Assembly (NCBI GenBank): GCA_028023455.1
Contig: JAQFVV010000012.1
Coordinates: 2,944,023-3,008,022 of the forward strand
Direction of reading: 5' to 3'
Source: Epiperipatus broadwayi
Taxonomy: Eukaryota > Onychophora > Udeonychophora > Euonychophora > Peripatidae
Length of the DNA: 64,000 nt
Shown here: positions 42,144-55,458 of the stretch, in pieces
Layout of the letters: each line of letters starts with the position of its first letter
Position numbering within the stretch: the first letter of the stretch is position 1
Translations under genes and position numbers: made by a program
The notes under the pieces: model-generated
Seen by the model: only the letters and a program-made list of their open reading frames with translations
Databases searched by the model: none
Told to the model about the DNA's origin: nothing

Positions 42144-43254
42144 ATGGAAGGAGAGAAATTAGATAGAGGATTGACTGATGATAGTGATGCACTTTCAACC
42201 ACCTCCAGTGAATGAGAGATCTCTTTTAAAAATCAGATAAATAGAAAAGAACACAACCATCAAAGCAGGAAGACAGCTAAAGATGATCACGACGATCGAG
42301 AGACCTTGCATATGATCCTCAGAGAAATGAGAGAAGACAGTAAGTTGATGCTGCTGATGATGGAAAGGATTCTAAGGCCTGAGGAAAAACAAGGTATCCA
42401 AACCACTTCAAACCCAGAGATTGTAAAGCATCATACAGCAATAGACACTTACATGGCTCCTAGAAGACATGAAGATGATCAGACCACGCCAAAAGAAGTT
42501 ATGGATAGTAAAGAAGATGACAGTGTAGAATATGAGTCAAACCAAGAAATGGTTTCAGAAACTGATTTAAATACGGACAGGGAAAAAGATGTTCAGACCA
42601 ATAGTAAAATAAAACAAAAAATAGAAATGGAACAGACCATAAACCCCGAAATAAGTCTAAGGAATTTGCAGAGACCATCCCTTATATCTTCTGTAGAAAT
42701 TCAAATTTTTAGGGGTAACCTAGGAGAAAATCCCATAGGTCATCTAGACAGCATTAAAGGATTTTTCTGTCTGCACTCTGTAGCAGAAAAGGAAAAGGTT
42801 ATCCTGGCCAGACACTACTTAAGAGAAGCTGCCAAGGCATGGTGGAAGCTGTTAAAAAACCACCTACCACAATCCAAGGATATGAAAATGCCATTTTAAA
42901 AAATATTGGAGTGAAGAAAGGCAGGAGGGCATTTTGCATAGACTGAACACTCAGAAGTATCAAAAAAACTGCAGACAGGGATATGCAGCCTACTTCATCC
43001 AGCAAGTAACCACATTTAAATCCCTAACAGCCTTCAAATATGAGGAACAACACATCATCCGAATGATCAGACATCATTTACCCCCATGGATCCAAAGAAT
43101 CATGCTTGGGATGTGCCCTATGTCAGTAGAAAAGACCATAGACTCTTTGACTGCAATAGACTATGGGAACTTGACACCAACCAGAAAAGACCAAGACTAT
43201 GACCATTATCAAAAGTTAAAACCATATGTGCCATCTGATCCAGGGAAACAATAA
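42144..43254 (+). pseudogene. Broken retrotransposon gag
   Basis: ATG at 42,144 opens a charged N-terminal region (MEGEKLDRGLTDDSDALS). There is a TGA at codon 24 (42,213), after which the same frame continues to TAA at 42,897. The frame then continues one base over to TAA at 43,252. The capsid-like part has FRGNLGENPIGHLDSIKGFF, AKAWWKLL, then YWSEERQEGILHRL and AYFIQQVTTFKSL, in the order of the Retrotrans_gag family of Ty3/gypsy elements. No CCHC knuckle follows; the C-terminus is short and ends PSDPGKQ. In total ~369 codons with one stop and one frameshift in an A/T run. Gag would form the particle; here it cannot be made whole. Confidence 0.75.
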
Positions 43255-43525
43255 GACAAACATTAAATGACAGAGATATACAGAGGACCGACTGACATGA
43301 CCATAGGGAAAATGAAACTTGATTATCGGACCGATTTATTATAAGCTTATTATAAGCTAGATATTAAAAAAATGATCGCAATGAAACATGTATAATTTTG
43401 CAGTTTGTACAGATGATATTATTTATGCTCATGCTGTTCTCCCAGAGTCTACCAATTAGTCAAGTACACTTATGCGAATGTATCATGCATAAGTAAAGAG
43501 ATTTTTTTTCATTGTTTTTTTTTTT

Positions 43526-43539
43526 GAAGTGAAAAGAAA
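43526..43539 (+). promoter_or_regulatory. Polypurine tract of the LTR element
   Basis: GAAGTGAAAAGAAA, purine except for one T, immediately before the TG of the 3' LTR. This is the expected plus-strand primer site. Confidence 0.75.
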
Positions 43540-46158
43540 TGAAGCAGTCAGATCTGAGTTCGATCCTAGCTTCATGACATCTAGCCATGAGCCCGCTTCA
43601 AACCCTAGTACTAACCTTAAATTTCTGATGCAATTGAGCTTTATACAGTCAATCCACGCTAATTTCCGTAAAGAATAACTTATTTTATAAATGCATACTA
43701 AAATTAATTAGTTTCAGTTTAAAATTAATCAATGCTATTAATAAATTCATGATAGAATTATTCATGAATTTATATATTATAACTGCATGGATTGTGCGTA
43801 TATATTTGTAAATTTTAAATATATATAATTGTTCGAAAGTTTCATTGCGTCGGGAATGTTTGATTTTATTTTTAAATAATTTGTTAAAGTTTTATTGATT
43901 AAAAGCTACATTCTTTCGATAAGCTTTCGGATTTTCCCTTTCCAAAAACAACAGTTAAAGTTTTATTAATTAGAAGAAAAAAGATAAGGATTTCCTAATT
44001 AAAATCATTTTCTGATTTTAAGAATTCATTTTCTAATTAGAAAATGAATTTAAATTAATGAGTTTGAAAGCCTTATCAAAGGAATGTATCTAAAAACACC
44101 CAGTAAATCTAAAAACATTGATAATGAAAGAAGCACTAGCCCGAAGGCATCAAATACAGTAGTATATATAGCTCTAAAAAGTTTGGAAAAAAAAAATCTT
44201 TGTTGGAGAAAAGTGCCAGTAAACTATGTGCTATTCAAAATCATAAATTCACAAAGTGTTCCTATCATGATAAGGGGCTAAATGTCAGGAATCTGGCTAT
44301 TGTTCCTGAAGTCCCCTAAAAATCTTCAATGAAGCTGCTAAATTCTTTCCGGACCAATCATGCTGCTAAAATTATAAAAAGCCACTAAAATGCTGTTCCA
44401 GTAATCAACTAAATGCATGCCTACATTTTTTTTATCAACTCGGACATGTAACCTAAGGATCCAGCCCAGAAGAAATGGGTAATATATTTCCATAAATTTC
44501 TGGCCAGTTCCGAACTTTATTTTACACTCCCTTTTAGAGCTCTTATATTCTTTAATGTAACAATCTTTATAAAACCTTTTATTCATGCTACTGTAAATTT
44601 ATATCATAATTCTCTCAATCTCTAGTCTTTAAACTTTTTCTTTTCTTACTTGGCGGTTCATTTACTATATTATATATATATATATATTTATCATGTGATT
44701 TATTAATGTCATTTATTTTTAATTATATACCAATAATCTTTCGATTCGATGATCTCCTTTGTTTCCTTTGCCTTGTGCAAATAGTAATATATTAATTCTA
44801 ATCATAATTCTCACCCTTTAGAACTAAATTTACAGTTCTATCAATTATCGAGTCGAAAGAAATTATTAAATGTGTGTGTTATTTTTATAATTGGCTAATA
44901 ATAAATTATTAGCTCCATATTTAATCTATGCCCCAGCTATTTTTTGTATTCACCAATATGTATTTATTCATATCTAATCTTAAAATGTTTTTATTGCAAA
45001 AGGGCCGATAAAGAATCAAATATATTTTAATTCAACTTGGTTATTTAAGATTCAGGAAGGGCACAATGATTGGGGCATACTTAATATGATTTACAAATAC
45101 TTTAAAATAGTTTTCATTAAAAGCTCATTTGACTTTAATTAATTGATCAAGTCATCATGTAGAGCCTTCTATATGGGTTTTAGTATTCAAATGATGACTA
45201 TCAAGTCATCATCTTCAAATGTTGCTGATGTAGGGCAATCTTCCGCTCCGTTAGGCTGGCCGGTGATCATATTTCTGTTATTTTAAATTATCAAGGAAGA
45301 TAGCACTTCCTCTCCTGTTCATATTAGTCAAAGGGCATAAGACTTGTCAGACACAAGCCACCATAGGACTTCGATTATCGACTAGCTATTATCTTTCAAT
45401 TTCATTTTATAGCTCATAATTTGTCAGCACCGTTACCTCTCTGTTCCAGTAAAGCCCGCTCAGATGATCGTAATTTGTGACGAAGTGATTTCAATTAAAG
45501 TCGAACAAATTATCAGTTATATTTAATTAAATAAGTTTTCCAATAAAGATTAAAGTTATGCCCTAAAATACATATCTTTCTCTTCATGAATGGATTTGCG
45601 AATGTGAAAATAAATATCACCTTCTTTCGTATAAAATTTGAGTAATAATTCCCTTTACTAATGAATACCTTTATCTGCCTTTTATTTCTTGTTGGGAGCA
45701 TAGACTTTCAAATATTGCGTAATATTCATTGGCATATAATAAGGACCGCCACTCTTATTGTTTAAGGACTAGAATTAATTAATATAATCATTATTAAAAT
45801 TCAAACAACAAATTATTATTATTAAATATTTTCTAAACACACTTGGTTTCTTAGTTCTATATCTTTTATTCAATAATTATTTTAAATGTTAATGCTCACT
45901 GTCTGTGTTGGCAACCCAAACAGATACATATGATTCGATTTAAAATCATTTTTAGTCGGTTTATTATCAGATATTAATGTCAGTTCAGGGGTCTCTGATC
46001 CTCACCAACCATTGAGCTAGTTTCTTGGCGCATAGCACTGTGCTGTCGATTTAGATTTCTACTAATCTGAGCTGGTGAGTTGGGTTTGAATTCAGTTTTG
46101 GTTCAGCTGAGTTTGAATCCGACTTGCAGTTTTTTGGGTGGGTTTTTTAACTGGTACA
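43540..46158 (+). repeat. 3' LTR (2,619 bp)
   Basis: Begins TGAAGCAGTCAG and ends GGTACA. It carries the same internal blocks as the 5' LTR, including the palindrome at 44,022-44,051 with one terminal C-to-T change. It is followed by (AT)n(GT)n. Confidence 0.9.
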
Positions 46159-46194
<36 letters not shown>

Positions 46195-46196
46195 TT
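46159..46196. repeat. (AT)n(GT)n tract
   Basis: Dinucleotide tract right after the 3' LTR. The TA run before the 5' LTR (38,379-38,389) suggests that the element inserted into a TA microsatellite. Confidence 0.9.
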
Positions 46197-47590
46197 GAAA
46201 AAAATGTAGTGTTAATCATTTTAATTATGTTCAATAAATTAATGGCATTTATTTCAGGTAAAGCATAAATATGATTGTGGATTAAATGCATTTGAGATAT
46301 TGAACAGGATTTGCATACCATAATAAGGTATAAAACATTGTTAATAGATTATTGTGAATATTTTAGAATAATTCAATAACCAGTCAACAACAGGAAAGTT
46401 TGAAAAAGTTATTAAAAAATGAGAATAAAATAAAAATATTTTACATGTATAAATAATCTCATTCATCTCCATTGGGAACAGTAAATTATAAATCATGAGT
46501 TTGAAAGTCAATTTTTTTAAAAGATTTAGAGAAATGTGACAAACTTTGAATATAAAGAACCTCCCCTTAACTGGATCTCATTTGAATTTTTTAAAATTAC
46601 ATAAAAAATTAAAATACCTTGATTTACTGAAAAGGTACTGGTAAAGCCTTTTTCATTGCATCAGTAAATTATCAATAGTCATTATAATTTTCTAAAGATT
46701 TACTTTGCTATGACAGATCTGCTATACAAACTGCAGTATATATAGCATAAATGTATCATTATGGCAAATTATTTGATAAATGATAGTATAATATTCTCAT
46801 ATTTGGTCACAAAATATTCATGAAAGGTAGCTTTGCATAAATTATGGATTAATTATAAATATTAGAACAAATTATATCCAATATATGATAAATCAATATT
46901 TAAGCTTAGAGAACACTCTTAAAACCTAGCAGTTAAGGTTTAGAAAAATTATTTAAAGAAATAAATAAATGGATGCTCAAAGTAATGTTCTTTATTATCT
47001 CATAAAGAATCCTACCAGTTATCTGTGGATACAACAATCAGCATTATTTCAATTATGGTTGAAGGATATACAAGTTTCAGTGATATAATAAAAAAACTAT
47101 GGAACAATTTCATACTTTTTATCACATCATTAAATCATTATGAGTGTTTCTTTTAATGTTAGCAATGACTGTTTTTGCTGTGAATTGTGGGTAGGTACAT
47201 GTATATATTAATATGTTTGCTTCTTAGTAGCTTTTACTTGAGAATGTCCATTTGTGTGGTAGGTAAAATTATAATCAGGAAAGATTTTTTTTTTTTTAAA
47301 TTTCATAGTTTGCTAATATTGCTTACTTTTATTTTGATTATTTTATTTTGATTATAAATGAACTCACAAATATTGTGGAGATTTGCATGTTATTAAATAT
47401 TATTGAATTAAATAAAAGCTTTAAAAAGGCATAACTTGTTTCTCTAATTATAATATACAATATTATTTATTTGGAATTTTGGATTTAGTTATAGTTTTGT
47501 TTATATGTTATAGTTTTGCTTATACATATACGAAAATAATAAATATATGAACTCAAGGAAAAATAAAAATAGTAATAAAAAACACTCATT
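46197..47590. other. AT-rich region without recognisable gene
   Basis: No coding or repeat structure recognised. Confidence 0.5.
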
Positions 47591-48038
47591 TACTTTTCTA
47601 TAAAGCTACTTTAATATTTCAACCAGCAGACTGGGATTGGTTTTCATCAGAAAGCACAGCAAAATGGTTATTTCCAGAATTTAAACACTGAAATATTACA
47701 TACCAGATAACAAAATTAATTTCTATAGCTAAAATTCTTCATACAACATTTTTTATCAATCAGTCAATTGATAAATATCTCATACTTTTTTTTTTATAAG
47801 CATGTAATTACTGGGGTTTTTTTTTTTATGTTAAAAAAGTATGAGATATTTATCAGTTGATTGATTGATAAGAAATGTAGTATAAAGATTTTTAGCCTAT
47901 AGGAATTAATTTTGTTATCTGATATATAAATGTTTGTAATATTTTAGTGTTTAAATTCTGGAAATAGCCATTTTAGTGTGCTTTCTGATGAAAACCAGTC
48001 TACTGGTTGAAATATTAAAGCAGCTTTATAGAAAAGTA
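47591..48038. mobile_element. Foldback element with ~200-bp inverted arms
   Basis: The left arm (47,591-47,792) starts TACTTTTCTATAAAG and contains TTTCAACCAGCAGACTGG and TTTTCATCAGAAAGCAC. The right arm (47,833-48,038) is its inverted copy, ending CTTTATAGAAAAGTA. The ~40-bp loop has T-runs. No ORF. Unlike the palindromes near 18-20 kb in sequence. Confidence 0.75.
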
Positions 48039-48076
48039 ATTGTGTTATATATATATCTAGATTACTACTCCAACAT

Positions 48077-48480
<404 letters not shown>

Positions 48481-49380
48481 GTTAGGCTAAAGTGGTAAAA
48501 GTATTTTATTATTGAATAAAAAGGAGTAGATGGATAGATAAAAGGAAAGAAAAACATATAGGAAGAACTATTAATATTTTAGTTTATTTTTTAGTCATTT
48601 TTTTGATAAATTATTTTTAAATCCATTATCATTTTTTTATAATTGTTGTTGCAAAAATGATGAACTAAATGAAAGTGTTATAGTTTATGTACTATGTCCA
48701 TTAGACTTGATGTAGACAAATGCCTGATTGATGAAACTTTATAAATTCCGAGTGTTTTAAAAGATAGCATTTTAAATTTATTTGGTGCAAATGTAGAATT
48801 TAAATTTAGGAAAAAATAAAATAATCGGTTCAAATCTTCAGAGAATATTTATTTTTCATGTCTTTCTCTCTTTTTATTATTAGAATGATGAAATAAAAAA
48901 GGGAGAATTTTGCTTTAATATCAGAAATAAAAAAGATAAATTATGTTTGTTTGTTTTTTTATAAAAAATAGTTTAAAGAACTAAAAAATAAAAATAAAAA
49001 ATATAAATGTTTGTAAAATATATTTTTTATATATTTTTTTAGCTTAGCTAACCATTTTTAGTTTCACATTTCTATATTCTTTATTAATCTTATCAAAACC
49101 ACTTGTTAAGAGCTTTCATTTTAATGCCCCCCCTTTTTTTTAATTTTAGAGTTTAAAATTTCTTACAAAGGATTTTACTAAGCTAAAATATGTCTAATAA
49201 TACAATGAACATTTGTTATGTCTTTTAAAGTTTGTAATTGTTTTCTTCTTGATACAAAGAATGGATTAATCATTCCATTTATTTTATATTAGTTTACTGA
49301 TGATTGGGGAATGATTTAAGCTTATCTTTCCTTAGAATAGCAGTTGAATTCGTTTCAATCATATCAGGATTGCTTTTGGT
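48481..49380. other. AT-rich region without recognisable gene
   Basis: Nothing recognised. Confidence 0.5.
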
Positions 49381-49382
49381 TA

Positions 49383-49447
49383 TGAGATAGTGTGGAGAGT
49401 GGTGGGTCATGTGAAAGTCTGTGCTCATACCCTGTCTATTATATATA
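49383..49447 (+). repeat. ~420-bp repeat family, 3'-end fragment
   Basis: GAGATAGTGTGGAGAGTGG followed by GTGAAAGTCTGTGCTCATA matches the terminal ~65 bp of the family. Confidence 0.55.
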
Positions 49448-49627
49448 TAAATAATCTTATAGTGTAGAAGTTAACACAACTACTTCCTCTGCCAATAATA
49501 TATAGTTTGCATTTGGTGAAACATGAAAAATTTAACATTTTCATAATAAGTAAGATACAAAGATTATAGCAACATTGCTATTATTCAGGTATTGTTGAAT
49601 CAGTGAACATCTTACTATCATTGTTAT

Positions 49628-49822
<195 letters not shown>

Positions 49823-51376
49823 GTTTCAAAGGATAAACTTTATTAGTATTCAAAAAGATTATACAAGTTACATTTGACCACATAGTTCTTATACATAATT
49901 TGGTTTCACAAAACTACATATGTACAATAATTTGATCAGTGATAGTATGCATTATCAAACTAGAAGTGTTTAAGAAAAAAAACAGTTCAACAAAGTCAAT
50001 GATGATCACTCAATCATATGATTATATACAATTAGATATACTTCAATTAAATTAAAACAGTGATGCATCTAATTTGTGTCAGTTGACTTCAGAACTGGCA
50101 CAAGGATGCATGCTAGATATAGTTTTTTTGTTAGTGCTTTTATATAAGTTCTTGTATATTCCAGGTGTCAATGTACTTAGATTGATCTGTAATCTTCATG
50201 TCTCTTTCACGTATAGTTTGCAGCTTATTTCTGAATGTGTTTGGATGTCTTCTGGGGTTATAATTGTATATAAAATTACACCTTGTATACCATAAGGCAT
50301 AGAGTAAAAATGTGCAGATTCTTATTTCAGCAAAGATACCCCTTTTAAAAGAGTCAAAAAGGTTTTTCATATTGATTTTTTTATCCTTGAGTGAAGTGCT
50401 AATAATTTCACGAATGTTTTCTACACTTGGGCATGAGAAAAAAAGGTGGTTTTGTGTCTCCGAGTCCCTATGGCAAAGATTACCTATATCATCTATATCT
50501 TTATAGTTTCTTTGAAATTTTAAAATGTTGTGTAGGTAGCGAGTCCAGATTTATCTTTAGGAGAAAGTCAAAGTATTTTGGTTCAAGTGATCATAGTTTG
50601 AATTTGTGACATAATTGTTTATTATTAATATGAAGTGGAGTTTGTACATCATCTTGACTTGGATGTAGAAGTTGATAAACTTCCCAATATTTATATTTGC
50701 CTTGTGGTGGTTTAAAGTTAAGAATGTGGATTATTAATAATGGTGTAAGTAGTGTGTTCAGATATCCCTGGAGAGGAGGTGGTCTATCTGTAGGGGTAAT
50801 CTTGGCAGAAATTTCTAAATATGGGAATTTTTGTGCACATGTAGATATTATGTTCAATGTTTTTTGTATCCTGAGGACATGTATTGAGTAAAGGTCAAGA
50901 CCATTTTGTGAAAGGGGTTTTCTTAGACGTTTTACTGATATTGAGATAATCATTTTTCCCCAAAATAATTTTCTACATAAAGAGTCTATCTTATTTTAAA
51001 TGCCTTGGTATAAATAATTGTTGGAGTAAAATAAGAGATTTTTGTAATCACTAGCATGTTAAGCAAAGCCATTTTTGTATATAGAGAGAGGTAGGCTTTG
51101 GAGAGTGAATTGACAGTCTTTTCCACTTTCTCTATTAAATTTTTCTGTATGAGCGATCTCATAGGTGAATGACGTAAATAAAAGTTGAACCCAAGAAATG
51201 TGCTTGGTTTACCTTTGAAAACTTTAGTAATGCTATTACTGGTGAAGATCTGCCATGCACATGATTCCTCCATATTAAATGTTAGCTTACATTCTTTTGT
51301 AAAATTGTTAGGTATCTTAAGAAGTTTGGGGACTTGCTTTTGGGATGATAGAAATATTGCTATATCATCCATATAT

Positions 51377-53893
51377 TGTAATGGTCAGAAAACGTGTGAC
51401 TCATAAACATAGTGCAGAATTCAACCACCATACAGAACAGCAGCACCATCGAATAGCGAAGCCACCCGTGGTACTGAGTTCGAACATAGTTTATTGGTTC
51501 CACAATGCAATCCACGAAACAACGCATCTGATGCGACATTAGTAAATATTTCCTTAGGCATGGTGGTCAGGGATATGCAAGAGACTCATGATTTTATTCT
51601 CGAGTTAGCCAATAATCAAACTAATATTAATTAAACATTCATATTTACATAATCGAGGAAATATTATATAGAATGGGTATCGAATAAATGAAACGTAAAT
51701 GCAGACGTATAGTTTAAAATTATTTATTAATACATTTTAATAAAATCATTGACTAGTAATATTTTATGGACTAACAGCTTCAGTAGCGGGATTTGCAACA
51801 TGATTATATTTTAAAGAATACATTATTTATTTGTTTACAAAAGGAATTTATTTGCTTGAGGGCGTAATCTAGCTTCCTAAAATTCTCGAGTAAGTATTTC
51901 TAATGCATGCCTGGAGGAATTTATACCTTTGCAATGCAAGAGTCTAAAGTATGGGTTATAAGAGTAACGGCAGATATATATTTATTTAATTAAAATATTT
52001 ATTTGTAACTAAGGGCAAACATTTATTTGAGAGTGAATTACGAAGATAATGCAGAGGCGAGTGATATATAGAATAATAAAATTAAGTAAAGGAAGACGTG
52101 GTACGCTTTAGAAAGGCAATATTGAATGGCAGTATATTGAAACTGCAATGCCGCGAATGAGTTTATAAAACTGTCGGGCTGGTCTCTGCTTCATCCCGAC
52201 GAAGTAAGGTGTCACATAAGCATAACCAGGGACAAGCGGTACATGTCACAATTTGCCGGCTGGCTGCATGACATTGTCAAATCCTACGAAAGCACCCATT
52301 ATGCCCGCTTGTGTAGGACGAAAGGGGGTTAATTTCAACCCTGAAGAATCTGGAAATTTCACGGCGGAATAGGTCATCGTGTCTCTAAAATGTAACACAT
52401 GTATACTGTATAAACAATTATGATGAGATTTAAATAGATTTCTGACTCGGCCCTACATTATCAACATTTACTAAAGAACTCTGGCAACTCTCAAAGAAAT
52501 GTGATTTTCTAGAATTATTCATTAGATTTAATAAATACAAAACATATATAAACTGGGAGTTATTCCAACTAATATGCCAGCCATTTGCGAAGTAGTAGAC
52601 CCTGCATTACAATAAATGATGCACTGAATGCGTGTCAATTTATATGAAAGTTAAGTTATTTAGGAAAGCAAATATTAATGACATTTTGACACACATTCAT
52701 TGTTTTAAGCGATCATAGATTTAAACTTTGAAAATTGAGATTATGAGCATGCAATAATTAAATAATAACTATAGATAGAAGTATAGATTATAGAAATACA
52801 CACCCAAGAAAGATAGAGTGAGTTAAGCTAGATTATTAGATACATTTACACATTACATTAATTATTCAATTTAGTTATACAAATGGTAGTTTTTACATTT
52901 TACAATTTAGATAAGTAATATGAAGAAGAGCTATAGCATGTTATTAGAGTACTCTAGAGTTTGAACACAGACAGGTACCTGTTTTATAAGAAGTTTTTTG
53001 ATTCCATTAGTTTAGCAGCAAAAAGTTCACGAGTGGCACTTCTTTCTTGTATTTAGATATTTCATTTACTTTCACAGCAGCAGCAGCTTTCTCATTTATT
53101 TCAGGCAGCAGATCTTCATGGTGAATTTATGACGGGCAATGGAAAGTTCGGCATCCAATAGGCCATCTCCCGATGGAGAATAATCTAGGTGCTTTACTCG
53201 GTCATACCTTGGCAGGAACAAATTATTTTATATTTTTGGAGACTCTCAGTGATCAAGAGCAAAGCTAAAGTTTAAGTGAATGTCTCCAGCAAGTCTAAGA
53301 TGGCCTTTTTTTTTATCTTGATCTTTCACATTTTTGTTAAGGTATTTTTAGGTTCTACTTAATCTGCCCTGAGGATAATCAATGCATTTTGTTGGTTTTT
53401 AATTAAAGAAAGCTGTCATTCTATTGTTTACATTTTACATTTACTAATTATATTTTGGGGAATTTTTCATTAATTAATCTATTATCTATCACTGACCAAT
53501 GCTTTTAAATTTCAAAGACAAAAAGGGAACATAAGATTATTTTAACTTTTAATTAAATATTACATCAGATTTTTTTAGAATTATTATTAAACGAAATTTA
53601 AACAAAGCAATAAATACGAACTTTATAATCCAAAATAAATGATTAAAATTATACAAAATTATATAACTAAAAGAAATCTAAATTATACTATTTTATCCCT
53701 ATTTATTGCCTTTAATTTGAGATCGAAATGTGTGCGTGTTTATGCTGAATTCTACATATATTTATACATTTTTAATATTGCTACACACACAATTCGATAC
53801 CAAAAAGTTTAAATTTGGGTGGGATAGACCGGTCAGTGAGAGACGACAGAAAAAGGTGAAACTTAAGATTCGAATACGAATCTTACTGTTTCA
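51377..53893. mobile_element. Probable solo LTR inserted in the RT YMDD of copy C
   Basis: The 2,517-bp insert begins TGTAATGGTCAG and ends CTGTTTCA (TG...CA). ATAT is duplicated at 51,373-51,376 and 53,894-53,897; removing one copy plus the insert restores AYMDD across the junction. I find no long ORF, no internal direct repeats and no pol motif, so a solo LTR left by recombination is the simplest reading. Its centre (52,100-52,400) is less AT-rich than the surroundings. It is not obviously related to the 2.6-kb LTRs at 38,390, though size, termini and target duplication are alike. The strand is unknown. Confidence 0.65.
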
Positions 53894-55458
53894 ATATGCG
53901 ATGCATGAGATGTTGTCATTGATGGTGGGCACATAAACTCCTGAAAATTCATTTTCTATTATTTTTATAAGAGGGTTGATATAGGCAGTGAACAATAAGG
54001 CACTGAGAGGTGAGCCCTGAGGAATGGACTGATGCGGCACTATTGGTGGTGAAGTTTTCCCATTTAGGGAAACATAAATCTCATGGTTTAAAAGTAAATT
54101 AGCAAGCAAGTTTAGATAGGCGGTGGGGACTGAGTATTTTTGCAGAGTTTTAAGAAGAGTACTGATGGAAATCATGTCAAAAGCAGCTTCAATATCTAGT
54201 TGAATAACAAACGGACTGTATTTTTTATTATCTCTAACAGTTTCTATAATTGACTTGAATAGAAAGGCTGCCTACCCTGTTGAGGATTCTTTTTTGGCAA
54301 ATTGCATTTTAGATAGGTTTGGCAAAATGAATAGCTCTATTTTATCTTTTATCACTGATTCTATTATCTTTATGCCAAGGGAGCACATTGAAATTGGATG
54401 TAGGTTAGTGGAGTTTGAGATTAATTGTTTCTTTTTCATGATGGGCACAAGCATAATTTGATTTAAGCCCTGTATTTTATAGATGTCTTTATTGAGGTAG
54501 GAGACTAGATTAAGCATATATTGTGCTATGATTTTATCAATATGTTTGTATACAAACTTGGGAATTCCATCTATGCCAGGGTGACATGAATCTGGCATCG
54601 CTTCTATTTTTTGAATGAAATCTTTTAAAGAAATTTTAAATTCATTTTCTGATCTATTTTGTGAAAAGGCCATTAGACTTGGTGAGGAGACCCTCTGGAA
54701 TTTTTCTCTATACAATATGTAAAGCTGCTCCAGCATAAAATCTCCGTAGACAAATTCACTTTGAACTTTAACAGCTGTTGGGACTTGCACCTGGGAGGGG
54801 TGGCCTAGCGCCCATCTAATGAAGTTTCTGGTATACACATGTGGCTTATTTAAATATAACATTTTCTTTCTAATGGAGATATATTCTTTAAGCTGGTTAA
54901 TTAACTCTTCATATGTTTTCTTTAAAGCTATCGGACAGGGACGATCGAGATTTGATTGTGAAGTGCCAATAATTTTTTATAGGTATAATCCATAAGCTTT
55001 AGTAGTTTTGTTGGAGGTGTTGTTGTCCTGGTAAGATGATCAATGTTAAATAAAATCAGATTAGTAAAAGCACACCATGCTTGGACTGAATCCATTGTAA
55101 TATTCTTCATCTTGTGAAGATATATGTATACTTCTGAAAAAAGATATTCTGGTGTGTGTGATGGTAGTAGAACTTTGATGGTTCTTCCTGTATTAATTGT
55201 TGTTCTATTATCAAAATTAATTTTCAGTGACACTGAAACAGCTGCATGATCAGAGAGGAGGGAATTCTTTAATTGAATGCTTATCATGTTATGTAATGAT
55301 GGCGAATAGAAAACCAGATCTATAAGTGATGAATGTCTACCGTTGTTAAATGACAGGGCCTTCTCCAGCAGAAAGCCTCTTCCACTCATCATCGGAAAAG
55401 ACAGCTGATGTAACCATTTGCCAGTTAAGATCTGATATGTCATATTGAAATCTCCCAT

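Larger units (their letters stand above)
38390..46158 (+). mobile_element. Gag-only LTR retrotransposon with 2.6-kb LTRs
   Basis: Two long direct repeats (38,390-41,021 and 43,540-46,158) both begin TGAAGCAG and end in TACA. ATAT precedes the first (38,386-38,389) and follows the second (46,159-46,162), a 4-bp target duplication, though in AT-rich DNA. A polypurine tract GAAGTGAAAAGAAA (43,526-43,539) touches the 3' LTR and a TGGTGCCC word lies 12 bp after the 5' LTR. The 2.5-kb interior carries only a gag-like frame; there is no protease, RT, RNase H or integrase. This is the layout of a non-autonomous element resembling the TR-GAG/LARD type described in plants. Orientation is given by gag, PPT and PBS together. 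Confidence 0.85.

Noticed and set aside
38390-46158. Segmental duplication instead of LTRs for the two 2.6-kb direct repeats
   Set aside because: TG...CA ends, a 4-bp flanking duplication, an adjacent polypurine tract and an internal gag together fit an LTR element much better.
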